NCBI GenBank assembly: GCA_014904845.1
Contig: MU119297.1
Span: 124,001 to 188,000 of the forward strand
Direction: 5' to 3'
Origin: Acephala macrosclerotiorum
Taxonomy: Eukaryota; Ascomycota; Leotiomycetes; Helotiales; Mollisiaceae
Length of the DNA stretch: 64,000 nt
Of this stretch, positions 33,978 to 45,359 are shown in pieces; within the stretch, counting starts at the first letter, position 1, and every line of letters begins with the position of its first letter. The position numbers and the translations under genes are program-made. The notes under the pieces were generated by a model that had not been told where the DNA came from, made no database searches, and saw only the letters and a program-made list of their open reading frames with translations.

Positions 33978-36520
33978 TTGCCTGGTCGCGGTCCAGATTT
34001 CGAGTTTGGGGATGTGGAGGATACACCGAATCTTGCAACAACAGGGCGAGATATGTTTGGCATAGCATGGACGGAGATTAAAAAAATGGGCGGAAGTGGA
34101 TGAACGACAAACGAACGAACGACCTAATTGCACCTCTTATCTACAAGAGGATGATACGCACGCATATTTCGACCTGAGCTTCCGAATCGGAAATACCCAG
34201 AATACAGTCTCTCGACAAAAGTTTCCAGGAGCGCAAATTCGGACAACCCCAAAATTCTTGTGTCTTCTTTTAATTCTCAGTCAATTGGCGAATCGGGTTC
34301 CTATGTCTGGTCTCTGGTTTGAGATCCTCTTACTTGCATCGCTCGCGCATTTTCCGATCACTTCCTTCCATCAGCCAGGGGAGTGACACAGTCACAGTCA
34401 ACGGTCACCAAACATTTTGGTTGTTTCGAGTACAGAAATTCTTTTCATCTTCTTTTTCTTTTCTGTGGTATGGGTAATGGCTAGCTATGCTATGCTTTGC
34501 TGGAGCTGGTGACTATTCACGGCCGCCTTTATATTAAAGTAGTTTGTTTTTAGTATGAATTTGAGATGGATGTGGATGAGGAATATGCCGAGGAAAGGAT
34601 GTATTGGGAGGAGTGATTATGGATGGGGTGTATGTGATAGGGTGGTAAGGGAGGGGGATTGGGAGAGTGAGATGGATGGGTGGATGGGTGGATGGGTGTG
34701 GAATGAAGAGTACGTAAAGTAACTACCTAGATCTGGAATCGAGTCTGCTGTTTTCCTCTCTTGTCCCCTTTTCTTTTGCAGAATTGTCCTGTTGATGGGA
34801 GCTACAGCTGTTTCCCGATGTGTACTTACAACGACATATGGAGGCACGATGACTACACTCTCACGTGCGTCCCAAATGCGTGGCAAGTGCTGCAACCCTC
34901 CCTAAATTTCTATTGTTCTCACAACCTTCAACATTCGCATCTCCAGGATCTTGTTTTTTTCCTGCCTTATCTCAAACTCACCAACCACTCAAGTGTTCCC
35001 CATCCTGCAAGAGACCCACATGTCAGCGCATGTCTGTTTTAGTCCTCCCCGAGTACCAAAAAGCCTCACCTCCCCTACAGCTCGATCAAGCATCGATCGT
35101 CTATGAAGTCCATATATTAAGGTTTTGAGCTATTTATTGCCTTGTCAATACCTGCCTCGCTTAGCATTGAGTACTTGTTCTCTTTGCTTGTTTAGGTTGG
35201 CGTTAAGGGAGCTGGTGATGAGTGGGTTGATCCTGTCGATCATGGATGGTTGTGGAGTTAGATAGTCTCGGATGTGGGGTTCGGCTGTTGTGGAAGAGAA
35301 CCGAGCGAGACTTTAGAGGTGAATAGGGCCGAGGAGACGAGAAAAGTACTCGTATCTTTCCGGAGCCTGGTGATGATTTCTTGTGATGAGAATGCAATTG
35401 TTGGTTTCTCTGCTGTCATTTTACTTTCTTCTCGATTCTCATCCCTCCAAGCTATGCTATCGTACAACATACCTGCGGTTACACAACCTCGTCTCGCAAC
35501 ACTCTCGCTGCTTCCAAGACTCTAGCCACTATTGCACTCTCTAGGAGCTCGTCGATGTTGACCCCAACAAGTTGGTCTAACTATATAGTTCGAGTGATCT
35601 GATTAGATTGGGCATCAACAGCCCCACGCCGTACGCTAGACCACTCCCGTTCCAGCGGGTAGCGGACAACATGTCCGTCATTGGTAGTCTCTACCGGTAT
35701 TCCGTATCGTTTCCTCGAAATTGGCAAGGCTTCCAAGACCAAGGTTGCGGATGAGCTTTCTGGGCGATGTCATGTACATACAAGCTACCGGTAGAGGGAT
35801 TGTGACGTGGGGACCGGGAGCTAGTGCTGCTTCTCCAGGTGAGGTAGCTAGTGTGTTGTGTTGCGAAGGAGCCATTTGGTGTTATTGGTTTTAGGTCGTT
35901 GCTGTTGGTATTTGCGTTCACTTTTTCGAGGGTAGGCCGAGAAAGGAGACTGCAGAGGAAGGACTCGAAGGAGAGAGTCTCCTGGTCAGCTTTGGTTTAT
36001 AAGTGCTTGTTACCTCACAGCTAGCTCAGCAACAGTATTACCTTCAGTAGGAAGAGTCAAAACTCACCCCTCAAACAACCTCAACCACCTTCACGCCCAC
36101 CTTCGCTCTTTCCCCCAACTCATCACCCCCTCAACCACGAGATCGAGCCCAATTCCATCAATATCTCAACAACAATAAAGCCAATCATCTATCCCTTACA
36201 AGTCGAGGATCAGAAGACCATCAAGAAACCGTTCTTCGCTTGGATAAGGGACTGGCTTTATAGTTGTGGTGCGCGGGGGTTGAGAGCGTTATTGAGAGGT
36301 TGTGAGTCGAAGGTGGGGAGTATAGATGTGCAACAAAACTTTAGGATTTCTGAGTCGATGTAGGACATGATGATTTTGGTGGTTGCCGAGTGGCATCAGT
36401 TCTTGCCATCATTCTGCACCGCGGGATTCTTCACACTACACGTGAGGTAGTTCTTCAAGCCAAACTCCCATTCAAAAGCAAGTGCTAACTAAAAATACAC
36501 ATCTGGTACCCTCCACATCA
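33978..36520. other. Intergenic, 2.5 kb, no firm gene
   Basis: Holds the Ras 3' flank, a GGATGGGT-type microsatellite at about 34,670-34,702, and a stop-free plus-strand stretch at about 36,026-36,363. That stretch begins after a TAG, contains no early ATG and ends in a coding-like section (KKPFFAWIRDWLYSCGARG). It could be a lone exon or a remnant; no partner exon was found. Confidence 0.4.
34670..34702. repeat. GGATGGGT-type microsatellite
   Basis: Imperfect tandem copies of an eight-base unit in the 3' flank of the Ras gene. Confidence 0.8.
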
Positions 36521-39500
36521 CTACCTATCATTACCACGATCCTGCTTCACCCATTGCCTACAAATTTTACACCCCCAAACTCCCGATTGCGGATCCTCGA
36601 ACGCAACCAAGCAAGACACGCAAGGTAGTAATCGTGTCGCATCACTAGAATACCCAATAGTCTGCTGCAAGTATTGATTAACAGCAAGAGTCGCCGCCTC
36701 AAAATTATTCAATGATTTTTCCACATGCTCATGACACAACCAACTGTGTCTCAAGGTCGCATAACACTGACATCTCGCCTGCTTCGTCCGTCCCTGGCCT
36801 TCGAGTCCCTGAGCACAAGGCGCACAGACCCAGGATCTCAAATCTCTTCTCACTTTATCGTAGAAGTCTTCGAAGAATTTGGTTTGTTGGGCATGACAAT
36901 GTCGACAATGGAAATACTCGCCCAGATGGTCGGGCCAGTCACACTGTTTCGCGGCGTCGACTTGGCATCTGGGTGCAAAGTCACTTCCGAAGTTCGGGTA
37001 CTCGCGAGCACATCTGCCTATACGCTCATCACAGAGGTTACCTGGTTGGAAACCTTGCGCGTCTGCCAAGGTCCATGGATCTACTTTCCAACTCACTTGA
37101 CCCTCGAAGGGGTTGTTGAGTGGTCCACCGTAAGTGCTTGAGCCGTTCCAAGAGAAGTATGCGAAATTTGGGAATGGCGTATCTGGTATGTTGACCCTTT
37201 GAGCGATGGTGTTGTTGCCAGGAGGAGGCTGGAAGTTGTTCGGTGGTTGAGGTTGAATTTGAGCTGGTAGTTGAGGTTGAATCTGCATGGGCGATCCTTG
37301 TGGACTATCAAGTTCAATTCCATATATTGCTTCGTCGAAAAAGGTCCGTTCAGTCTCGGTTCGCGGTGCAGGATATGATGATGAAAGGTTGGGAGTCCAA
37401 TTCAACTGCGATTCCGCTTCTGCTCGATGTGCTGCAAGTTGTTGGTATGACTCGGATTCTGTAACTGGGGCCGGTCGCGTTGGTGGCATGAAAAGGTTGT
37501 CGAACGAATTCGGCACTGTGGCTGCGCTGAATGCATACGTTCCCAGCTGGAGATCAGGAAGCCCATGGGTCGGTTGCATGTTCTGTCGAAGAAATGGATC
37601 GAATTCCGCATTTTGTGTGACTGACAGTTGTCCGGGCACTATGGTATCAGGGTGGTTACCATTAGGGTCATTAACTCCGTAATTTTCCACGCGTCGCCTG
37701 GTCCTCCGCCTTGGTGGACTGGCATCGTACATATCGTCAAAGTCTGCTGGAGGTTGTGTCTGGGAACCAACATTGTCTTCGGATCTGTCTCTCAGGTTCC
37801 TTCTCGGAGGTGCATAAGCTTGATAAGGATCTTCGGGTCTTTCGGGTGGTGCTGCAGTATATCTCTCAGGATACTGTTGTATGAATACTTCGTTCGTGTT
37901 GTTTGGTCCGGCATTGCAAGTACGTCCAGCTCCTACAGACACACACGGATTCTAAGATTAGCACCTCACAGTCAGTATGATGCTTTCTCGGAGTCCAATG
38001 AGGCGAGCGAGCCATAAAAATTACAAGCTTTGAGAGTAATATCGGTCTTGGGGTGATCGGGAAAGCGAAGAGATAGGACTTACACACGGTGGTCCATTAG
38101 CTCCATTATGGCACCACAGATCGAGTCTTTGACATCTTTCACATCTAGGGCCTCTTCTATCATCAGGACTCCTCGACCAACTGTGACTTCTAACCCTATC
38201 TTCTTCGTCTCGCTCTAGTCTTCTTCCACGCGCCGCAGCTATCTGTCGACCTCTCTGTGTCCGGGCTGGATCTCGGTTTCTCTGTGGCCTCCCTGCGGCG
38301 CCCGGCCCTGTCGGTCTGGGTCTGGGTGCAACTCTTTGTACTCTGTTAGGTCGACTAGGTCGAGGAACGAGAGTGGCTTGATTGACGGACGAAGATGAAG
38401 CTGCAGCTGCTTGTCTGTTTGACGCGTTGTTGAAAGCTGTAGTTGCAGCATGTTGTTGCGCTGCATCAGCTGCTTGGCGCGGGCCATATATGTAACCCTT
38501 ACCATTTACGCACTGGTCACCCACGCCTGCCGTTACGCACTTTGAACACGGGTATCCGTTTGTTTGCAGATCGCACACAGCTCCCTTTTTCATGTACTCA
38601 CATCTCTTGCATCTGTTACTCGGCGGATTTGTTCGAATCCCTGGTGGAAACTGTCCACCCAGCGGTGTATAGCCCAAGTCTCTTATTGTTAAATTCGGAT
38701 TTATAACAGAGGATGATGCAAGAGGGCCGCTGGAAAGCGCAGTTGCAGTAGCACTTCTACCCGGCCTTAAATCTAGCCTTGGTGCGCTGGGGCCTGCGGC
38801 AGCGCCCCTGGGAGGCTGTCTCCTGGGAGGTTCTTTCTTCGTTGGTCTGCTGTAAGGTTCTTTTCTAGCAGATGTAGTTTTTTTCGTTTTCCGAACTCCG
38901 TAAGTGCCATCGTCCGGATTATCTCCATCATCATCATCTTCTTCTTCATCGTCGTCATTATTGTTATCGCCACTGTTGTTCTTTTTATTGCCTCCGCCAG
39001 GAGGGCGGCCACCCCTGAACCCTTTCCCAACTCGCCCTTTCTCATTTACGCAATAGACGTTCATTTTCTCGCATTGAGAGCAAGGATACCAGCCCCTTAT
39101 ATTCAGATCACAATTTGACTTTTTCGTTTTGATGCAATTTTTGCACCTATCGCTCGGTGGATTCGTCTGCTCCCCTTCTGGAAAGTTGCCTGCGGTGGGT
39201 ACAGGGTTCAGGCGCGGAATACCTGGCGGCAAGGAGAGAATCGTTGGAAGTTTGAATCTCCTCGTAAAGGGGGGATACCGCTCGTCACCACTATCTTCTG
39301 GGGCCTCTGGTGTAGCAACTCGTGGTCGCCCTTGTGCTACATCGTAAGCTCTTCGATTCGCGAGAGCAGCAGCACGTCGAGCATCGTTCCTCTGCCTTCT
39401 TTGTTGTTTCTCCTGCCGCCATTGGGCTGTATAGGCCGCATCATAGTTCTTATGGGTTGGATCCATTTTCTCTGCGTGGAGTTTTTCTGCTCTTTTGTGA

Positions 39501-39913
39501 GCATGATGGTCCTGGCTGCGTCTTCTGTGCCAATCGTCTTGCTCCTCGTCCCAAAATCTTTCAAGCCTTGGCCACTCTGGCTTTCTTTCGATTCCCATAG
39601 CCAAGGATGCTCTGTCGATTCTTTGCCATGCCCCCGTTTCCTCCTCATTGTCTCTTTCGGGACCATCATCGTAATAGGGATTATTGTCAGTTGAGCTTTT
39701 CTTCACACCAACTTGATCGGTAAAAACAAGCCCCTGGGTGTATTGTCCTGCTACTGGAAGCGATGAAGACAGTGTCGTAGCAGCAGCTTCTGCATCGACG
39801 TTGTCGTTTTCATCATCGTCTATCAAATCTCCATCCGAATCAGAGAGTTGTGGCTCCGCATCCATGTCAACATCCTCATCCTCGTCATATGGCTGAAGCT
39901 CTTTGGAGGGCAT
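36521..39913 (-). CDS. Large protein with three Zn2Cys6-like clusters and a Cys-rich C-terminus
   Basis: Two exons, 39913-38084 and 37951-36521, with a 132-nt intron (donor GTAAGT, acceptor CTTAG), 1,086 aa. An acidic N-terminus (EDEDVDMDAEPQ) leads to a charged region and then three C6 clusters: CKNC-x7-C-x9-CSQC-x6-C (residues about 252-283), CKRC-x8-C-x8-CSKC-x8-C (about 430-463) and CERC-x6-C-x8-CNPC-x8-C (about 589-625). The third is completed only by splicing, which supports the intron. The first two share a TNPPSxRC lead-in, so they are an internal duplication. A Gln/Pro-rich middle follows, then a Cys/His-rich end (about 920-1,080: CRHCHAQQ, CAPCAQG, CQCYATLRHSWLCHEH, CVSCLVAF, CKIC). 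Probably nuclear and nucleic-acid-binding; no family recognised. Confidence 0.8.
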
Positions 39914-41075
39914 TTTGAGCTACTGCTAACTTCCTTTGGTAGTATTCCCCGACAATTTGGGGTATTTTCGATTGTTGTGGTGTGTGACAGAGGGCTGCTT
40001 GATCGTAATTGGAGCGCAAGGTGTTGATTTGCGCAAACCTGCGCCTATAAAGCATGGCTGCTTTGTTGTGCTCCATGGTTTCGGTCGAGGAATTCATTTC
40101 GTGAAAAAGATGCCGGATCCGGCGAAGTGTCTTTCAAGGAGGAATGGAAAATCTTGGTGCTTTGAACTCAAGTCTTTCGAAGCACTCTCGCAGGTTGTGG
40201 AAGTAAACCATTATTTGTTTTTATCTTTTGAAGCTCTTGCGTTTTGGTGGTCTAGCAATCATCGCTGAGGCCATCATCGCCATATTTCACTCTTTCGCGT
40301 GAAATTGTACTATCGCAACTAGATCAATCACACAGATCCCAAAGAAGATCATGGAACCCGTTTTGAATTTTGAATATAAATTTCTACTTGGCAACGGGAT
40401 TGTAATTGTTGAAATTGTGATGGACGCATGTAACGTTGCTCAAAGCGGAAAACAAGCTTAGGAATGTAGACATTCCGGAGGGGATGTGAACGCGCTGAAA
40501 GACGAATAGGTACAACCAGAGTCTAACTTGAACTTCAGAGGGTGAAAGTTATGATTCTTTGAATATTGAGAAAGATGAGAAGGAAAGTTGTGTGGTAAGG
40601 AGAGGTCGATAGAGATGGGAAGTTCTCACGTGACCATTTAACTAGATATTCGCTCTTTGAGAGCTTTCACGGCCGTAAATGAACCGGCCACTGGTTATCT
40701 CATGCTCTGTTGAGCTTCTCATAGCTTGAAAACCCTTATGAAATGAGTTCGAATACTGGTTTCTCCAGACTTGTCATGTTTGTAGAGTTCTCCACGAGGT
40801 GAGTTTCAATAGATTTGTACCTCTGTCCAAGGAACGGACTATAAAAACTAAGTAATATTCAAAATTCTGGCCTCACAAGCGAAATATAATTAAAAGTGAA
40901 ATCCAAGGCCTGTACCCCTATTCGACTAAAAAGGGGCTCGGAAGACAACCGAATGACGCGACTCCGCAGCCTCCGCTTATCGGTCAGCATGTGGGGTCGC
41001 CAGCTTTATCACCAACGCCCATCTCCGCAACCTTCAACAACAAATCCCACTCTCAAACCACGAAATTTTTCACGC
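39914..41075. other. Divergent upstream region, zinc-cluster and SDR genes
   Basis: 1.16 kb between start codons on opposite strands. No repeat, RNA gene or credible frame. A plus-strand frame at 39,936-40,268 is without features. The SDR frame is open upstream to 40,896, so a longer N-terminus is possible. Confidence 0.45.
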
Positions 41076-42081
41076 ATGCGCATCCCCCGAACCAGTACAC
41101 AATTCCTCCGCACGCTTTCAAGCCTCAAATCCCCCATCTCGAACCTCAATTTCCCGCGACAAACGATTCGAACGATGGCTTCTGCAGCCGCCAAACGCCT
41201 TGAGGGTAAGACGATTCTTATCACTGGCGCTTCATCGGGAATTGGGAGGAGTACGGCGCTTGAGTTTGCGAAGACTTCGCCGAAGAATTTGAAGATTATA
41301 TTGACGGCGAGGAGGATTGATACGTTGAAGGAGATTGCGGCGAGTATAAGTAAGGAAGTGGGGGAGGGGGTTAAAGTTCTGCCAGTGAAGCTGGATGTTA
41401 GCAACGCCGCAGAAGTGAGGGAATTCGTGAAAGGTCTACCAGAAGAATTTAAGGAGATCGATGTCTTGGTGAACAACGCGTGAGTTTATGGCTCTGCAGA
41501 GCGAGATTGGTGCTAATGTTCGGCAGAGGAATGGTCAAAGGTACCGCGAAAGCTCCCGAGATCTTGGAGGAGGACATTAACGTCATGATGTCGACAAACG
41601 TTACTGGATTGATCAATATTACACAAGCGGTTCTGCCGGCAATGATGAAGCGGCCTGATGGTGGAAAGGGAGATATTATCAATATTGGGAGCATTGCTGG
41701 ACGGGAACCCTACGCTGGAGGCAGTATCTACTGTGCAACAAAGGCTGCTGTTAGAGCTTTCACGGACTCTTTGAGGAGAGACTTGATTGCCTCGAGAGTT
41801 AGGGTCATTGAAATTGACCCTGGTGCGGTCGAGACGGTAAGTTACCATGGACACGAAGGTGGGGTAATTACTGACTATACCAGGAATTCTCAATCGTTAG
41901 ATTTGGTGGTGACAAGGCGAAGGCTGACGCTGTCTATGCTGGCTTTGAGCCTCTGACACCAGATGATATTGCCGAGCATGTCGTGTATTGCGCTAGTAGA
42001 AGGGAGAATGTCGTGATTGCGGACTCCTTGGTGTTCCCCAATCAACAGGCTGGATCAGCACCTGCTATTCACAAGAAGTAG
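41076..42081 (+). CDS. Short-chain dehydrogenase/reductase (classical SDR)
   Basis: Three exons, 41076-41479, 41527-41836, 41884-42081 (two introns of 47 nt), 303 aa; from the internal ATG 41175 it would be 270 aa. Rossmann motif ILITGASSGIG, VLPVKLDVSNAA, IDVLVNNAGMVKG (joined across intron 1), INIGSIAG with the catalytic serine, and YCATK with the Tyr-x-x-x-Lys pair. The end (RFGGDKAKADAVYAGFEPLTPDDIAEHVVYCASRREN) is that of YdfG/Ymr226c-like NADP(H)-dependent hydroxy-acid or serine dehydrogenases. Residues 1-33 from ATG 41076 are Arg/Ser/Thr-rich and acid-free, suggesting an optional mitochondrial presequence; two alternative starts could give dual targeting. Confidence 0.93.
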
Positions 42082-43028
42082 GAATAAAGTTACGCAGCAC
42101 TACTTTGTCAATAGATGAGAATAAAAGTGTAAATCATATGACGCGGAACACACAACGTGTATTGTTGCTTCCACGAACCCCTCTCTCTCTCTTGATATAT
42201 ATATTCATCGCGGTGGAGATTTATTCTGTCATGTCGGTATATGGGTCTTCGTACAACATATAGGTCAACAAGTTGCAATACACCGACGCATGTCCTTTCT
42301 TGAGAGTTGCTTTTCCTGAGGAAGTGTGGATATTGTTTGCGGACTGATTCCTGAAAACTGTCGCTGCCGCTTCTGCTCCTACAAGTGTCAAAACCAACTT
42401 GTCCATTTCCTTGAGATGTCTCGGGTGGTTCGGTATAATTTTCCCTTCTATTTCAAATACTTGTGGCGAAAAAGCAGACTAGGCAGGGGAACTCATCGTC
42501 AAATTTGGGTTCACGTGAAACGCCTGCATATTAATCTCTTTGACCAAATATCTGAAACTCAGAAGCACAAGGTACTGATCGGATGCACTTTACTTATGTT
42601 GTGCATCTGGATGAAGAATTCCCGTATGGAGCTATGGATAGAGAGAGAGATGTATATCCACGTGACCCAGACATACCACCTCATCCAAAGGGAGAGATCG
42701 GGAATCAGTGCCTTCCGGCAATACCTCGTAGGTTCTTATAAAGAGCATGACGAGCAGTCGCTCTTCAAGCTATGGAACGGGCTTTGCAATAATGATAACT
42801 TTCTCAAAAGGTATGCTCGCTAAGACTATCAAACCATACAAACTTTACCACCACTCTGGAAGCAACATAATAATCATCAGTACCCGCTACTTTGTTGTCA
42901 TTTTCGTTCTGGTCACTTTTTAGGGTTTGGGTCGCTTAGCCCACTAGTGCACTAAATCTTGCCTAGTCACCGCAAAAACTTCATATTAGCAACACCAACC
43001 AATTCCAAAGGAAATAAAATTAAAAAAT
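42082..43028. other. Intergenic with one orphan open frame
   Basis: The plus-strand frame 42,326-42,823 is open for 166 codons (GTG first; first ATG at 42,415), basic and Tyr/Trp-rich, with no recognised domain. It sits between the SDR gene and tRNA-Cys. A short CT repeat (CTCTCTCTCT) is at about 42,181-42,192. I would not annotate the frame as a gene without expression data. Confidence 0.35.
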
Positions 43029-43033
43029 AAAAA
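43029..43033 (-). terminator. Pol III T-run after tRNA-Cys
   Basis: Five T residues on the transcribed-sense minus strand a few bases after the tRNA 3' end. Confidence 0.6.
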
Positions 43034-43037
43034 GAAA

Positions 43038-43120
43038 AGTCCCGAACGTGGTTCGAACACGTGACCTGAAGATTATAACATTTACTGCAATCTTCCGCTC
43101 TACCACTGAGCTATCGAGAC
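43038..43120 (-). tRNA. tRNA-Cys(GCA) with a canonical anticodon-loop intron
   Basis: The minus strand folds as a complete cloverleaf. The acceptor stem GTCTCGA pairs with TCGGGAC (one G-U), followed by discriminator U73, which is usual for eukaryotic tRNA-Cys. The D arm is GCTC-AGTGGTA-GAGC, the anticodon stem GAAGA/TCTTC and the T arm ACGTG-TTCGAAC-CACGT. The loop reads TTGCAG, then an 11-nt intron (TAAATGTTATA), then A38, so the anticodon is GCA and the intron is at the standard 37/38 site. A and B boxes are intact. Confidence 0.93.
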
Positions 43121-43477
43121 AAGGATTGAAGATGACGAAAAATCGCCTATTTAAATATATAAAGCTATTACGTGGCACCGCGCTTAAAGTCAATATTTGA
43201 CGGAAACTACCCAATTAGAGGAATGAACCGTACCCACTATCCTCGTGACTCACATATATTTCAGCACCACGATCGAAGACCCGAAGCTTTTCTTTTTGCA
43301 CATACTTTGTAAAGTGGGTATTTTGAGTCTTAAATAGTTTTGCGAGATATGGATTTATAGCAAAGCAGAAGTCTATCAAACATTACGACATGTATGCAAG
43401 AGTTGCCTCATTCCCCAGATCTCGTGCCCGTTGCATTATTCGGGTGTAACGCCAGGCTAAACTAAGCACAAAGTATT
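43121..43477. other. Intergenic, nothing recognised
   Basis: About 360 bases upstream of tRNA-Cys and past the 3' end of the thiolase-like gene. No further feature can be supported. Confidence 0.45.
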
Positions 43478-45359
43478 CTACAACTTCCCACTCTCACTAA
43501 ATACAAACGAATTCCTTCCATCATCTCCTGTTCTCACCCACCCACTTCTCCCAATCTGCTCTTTGTGTGTACTCGAAAGTTGTTTCAGCGTATTCTCATC
43601 CCCATGATTCGCAATGAAACGATGCTTGTTTTTCTTCAATCGACCCACGACATGTCCTCGCGAAGGAGTTCCGTCACGATTGAATTCAACGGTATATGTC
43701 TACAAATTCAGCAAAATTCACGATCGAGAAGACGAAGTCTTACCTCGATTACGGCTTCACCTTCGGCCTTTTCATCAATTGTTGGAGCGGGATCTTCGGT
43801 CAAGAGTTCTGGCAAGGGATTGCGGTCGGGATATGGTGAGTTTCGAGGCTTGGACGACAAACAGACGACGTATTGATACGTCACCATCCCACCGTTCGCA
43901 AGCACCAGTCCTCTCTGCACTTCTCCTTTTCTCAATTCCCTTACCATTGCTGTGAGAGCCTGTCTTGTCAGCTTCGCATCGGTAGCAATTTCTATAACTC
44001 ACGTGCATGGAATAATTGTTTCCTGCTCCGCCAAAAGATGTCAGTCCTCCAAGAAGTGTTATGGGTGTACTTTGTTTCGCTAACGGTAGTCCGAGATGTT
44101 CGCATGCGAGCTTTGGTACGATTGGAAAACATCTAGAATTGTCAGCGGCAGTCTGCAAGTGCATGAGTGGGCGTACGAGTAGAAGTCAAAGATATCAATC
44201 TGTTCCTTTCCAAGTCGGGATACTCTCAGCGCTTCATCCAATGATCTTGATATCGCCGGACTCGAGTAGAAGTTCGGCCTTTCCCAAACTACAGAATGTC
44301 AGTCAATGAGGGGGTGGAAACCTCGGGAGACACACAATTTGCAGCGTCACTTGTACCTGCGCCTCCTAAAGGATAGATCCAACGATCCTCTGGGATTCCA
44401 AGTTCTTTCGCATACTCGGTCGAAGTCAACAAACATGTTGCTGCAAGATTTACAGTATTGAATGCATTCATCAGTAACGGATCTGGTGGACATCAGCTCA
44501 GCCCTTAGACCATGCAGAAGCAACTCACATGGAAAGCAGATCATCCTATTCTTCTTCGACACCGCCCCGATGGCTTCCTCGGTAGCAGCAGGCTGGCCAT
44601 AATTCCAAGCCAACTCTGTCTTCTCAGCCACTTTGGCAAAATCGGCGTAGAGTTGAGCAGATTCCTTATTGTTCTGCTCTATCGATTGCCTTCGATGTGC
44701 TCGAAATCCATTCTCATACAATGGATACACATGAATGGGTAACCCGATCGAATGCAATGTCCCCAACCCTATCAAGTTAGTGTTTGCTTCGAGAACGATT
44801 ATAGAAACTCACCTTGGTTCCTCCTGGAAAGATCTGAAACCGACACAGCCGTCCCCCTCTCATCCGGGGCAGTCCAACCTGGAGGAGGCAACTTCCCAGC
44901 AGCAGCACACGCTCCCACTTCACCAAAATTAGCATCGTTCTCTCCTCCCCACATTCCGCAATCAATGCACTCACAAGAAGCCAAAGCTTCCCCGCCAGTC
45001 ACAATCGCCACTTTACTTTCCCCAAATGATATCCTCCTCGCGGCCTCGTCGAATAATTTCGCCGGAGAGTCCCCTCCATGATGGCTCAGAACCTTGTATT
45101 TCGGTTTGATGCCCAGATTGTCAGAGATCAATCCGGGAAGATCGGGGTACAGCCATGTCCATGTATTGACGACTCCCACATGATCAATCTTAGACTGAAG
45201 CTCTATCGCTGCGGTTGATGACAGTTTGGTGTCGTCGAGGGCTTTTTGGGTCGCTTGAAGCATCAGTTTCATGGGCTCGATTGCATCTTCGATTTTTCGC
45301 GAGCGGTTCTTGATGTCTCCTACTCCGACGACGATGGGGACCGCTCTGGTGGGGGCCAT
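43478..45359 (-). CDS. Thiolase-like acyltransferase-fold protein, seven exons
   Basis: Exons: 45359-44813, 44768-44529, 44482-44336, 44288-44177, 44132-44003, 43959-43744, 43699-43478, with six introns of 43-47 nt. All phases agree, giving 537 aa. The start MAPTRAVPIVVGVGDIKNRS follows a thiolase-fold N-terminus (a further in-frame ATG lies at 45506). Later blocks are ISFGESKVAIVTGGEALAS, NAFNTVNLAATCLLTS, WIYPLGGAGTSDAANFWERP, IDIFDFYSCFPIVPKLACEHLGL, LLGGLTSFGGAGNNYSMHALTAMV and a C-terminal extension (YTVEFNRDGTPSRGHVVGRL). It matches fungal SCP2-thiolase/acetyl-CoA acetyltransferase-like proteins. Where thiolases carry the nucleophilic cysteine I see HHGGDSPAKL, so classical thiolase chemistry is doubtful. 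Confidence 0.87.

Noticed and set aside
42326..42823. 166-codon plus-strand frame between the SDR gene and tRNA-Cys
   Set aside because: No ATG until 42,415, no recognisable domain, no codon or splice evidence; mentioned only in the intergenic entry.
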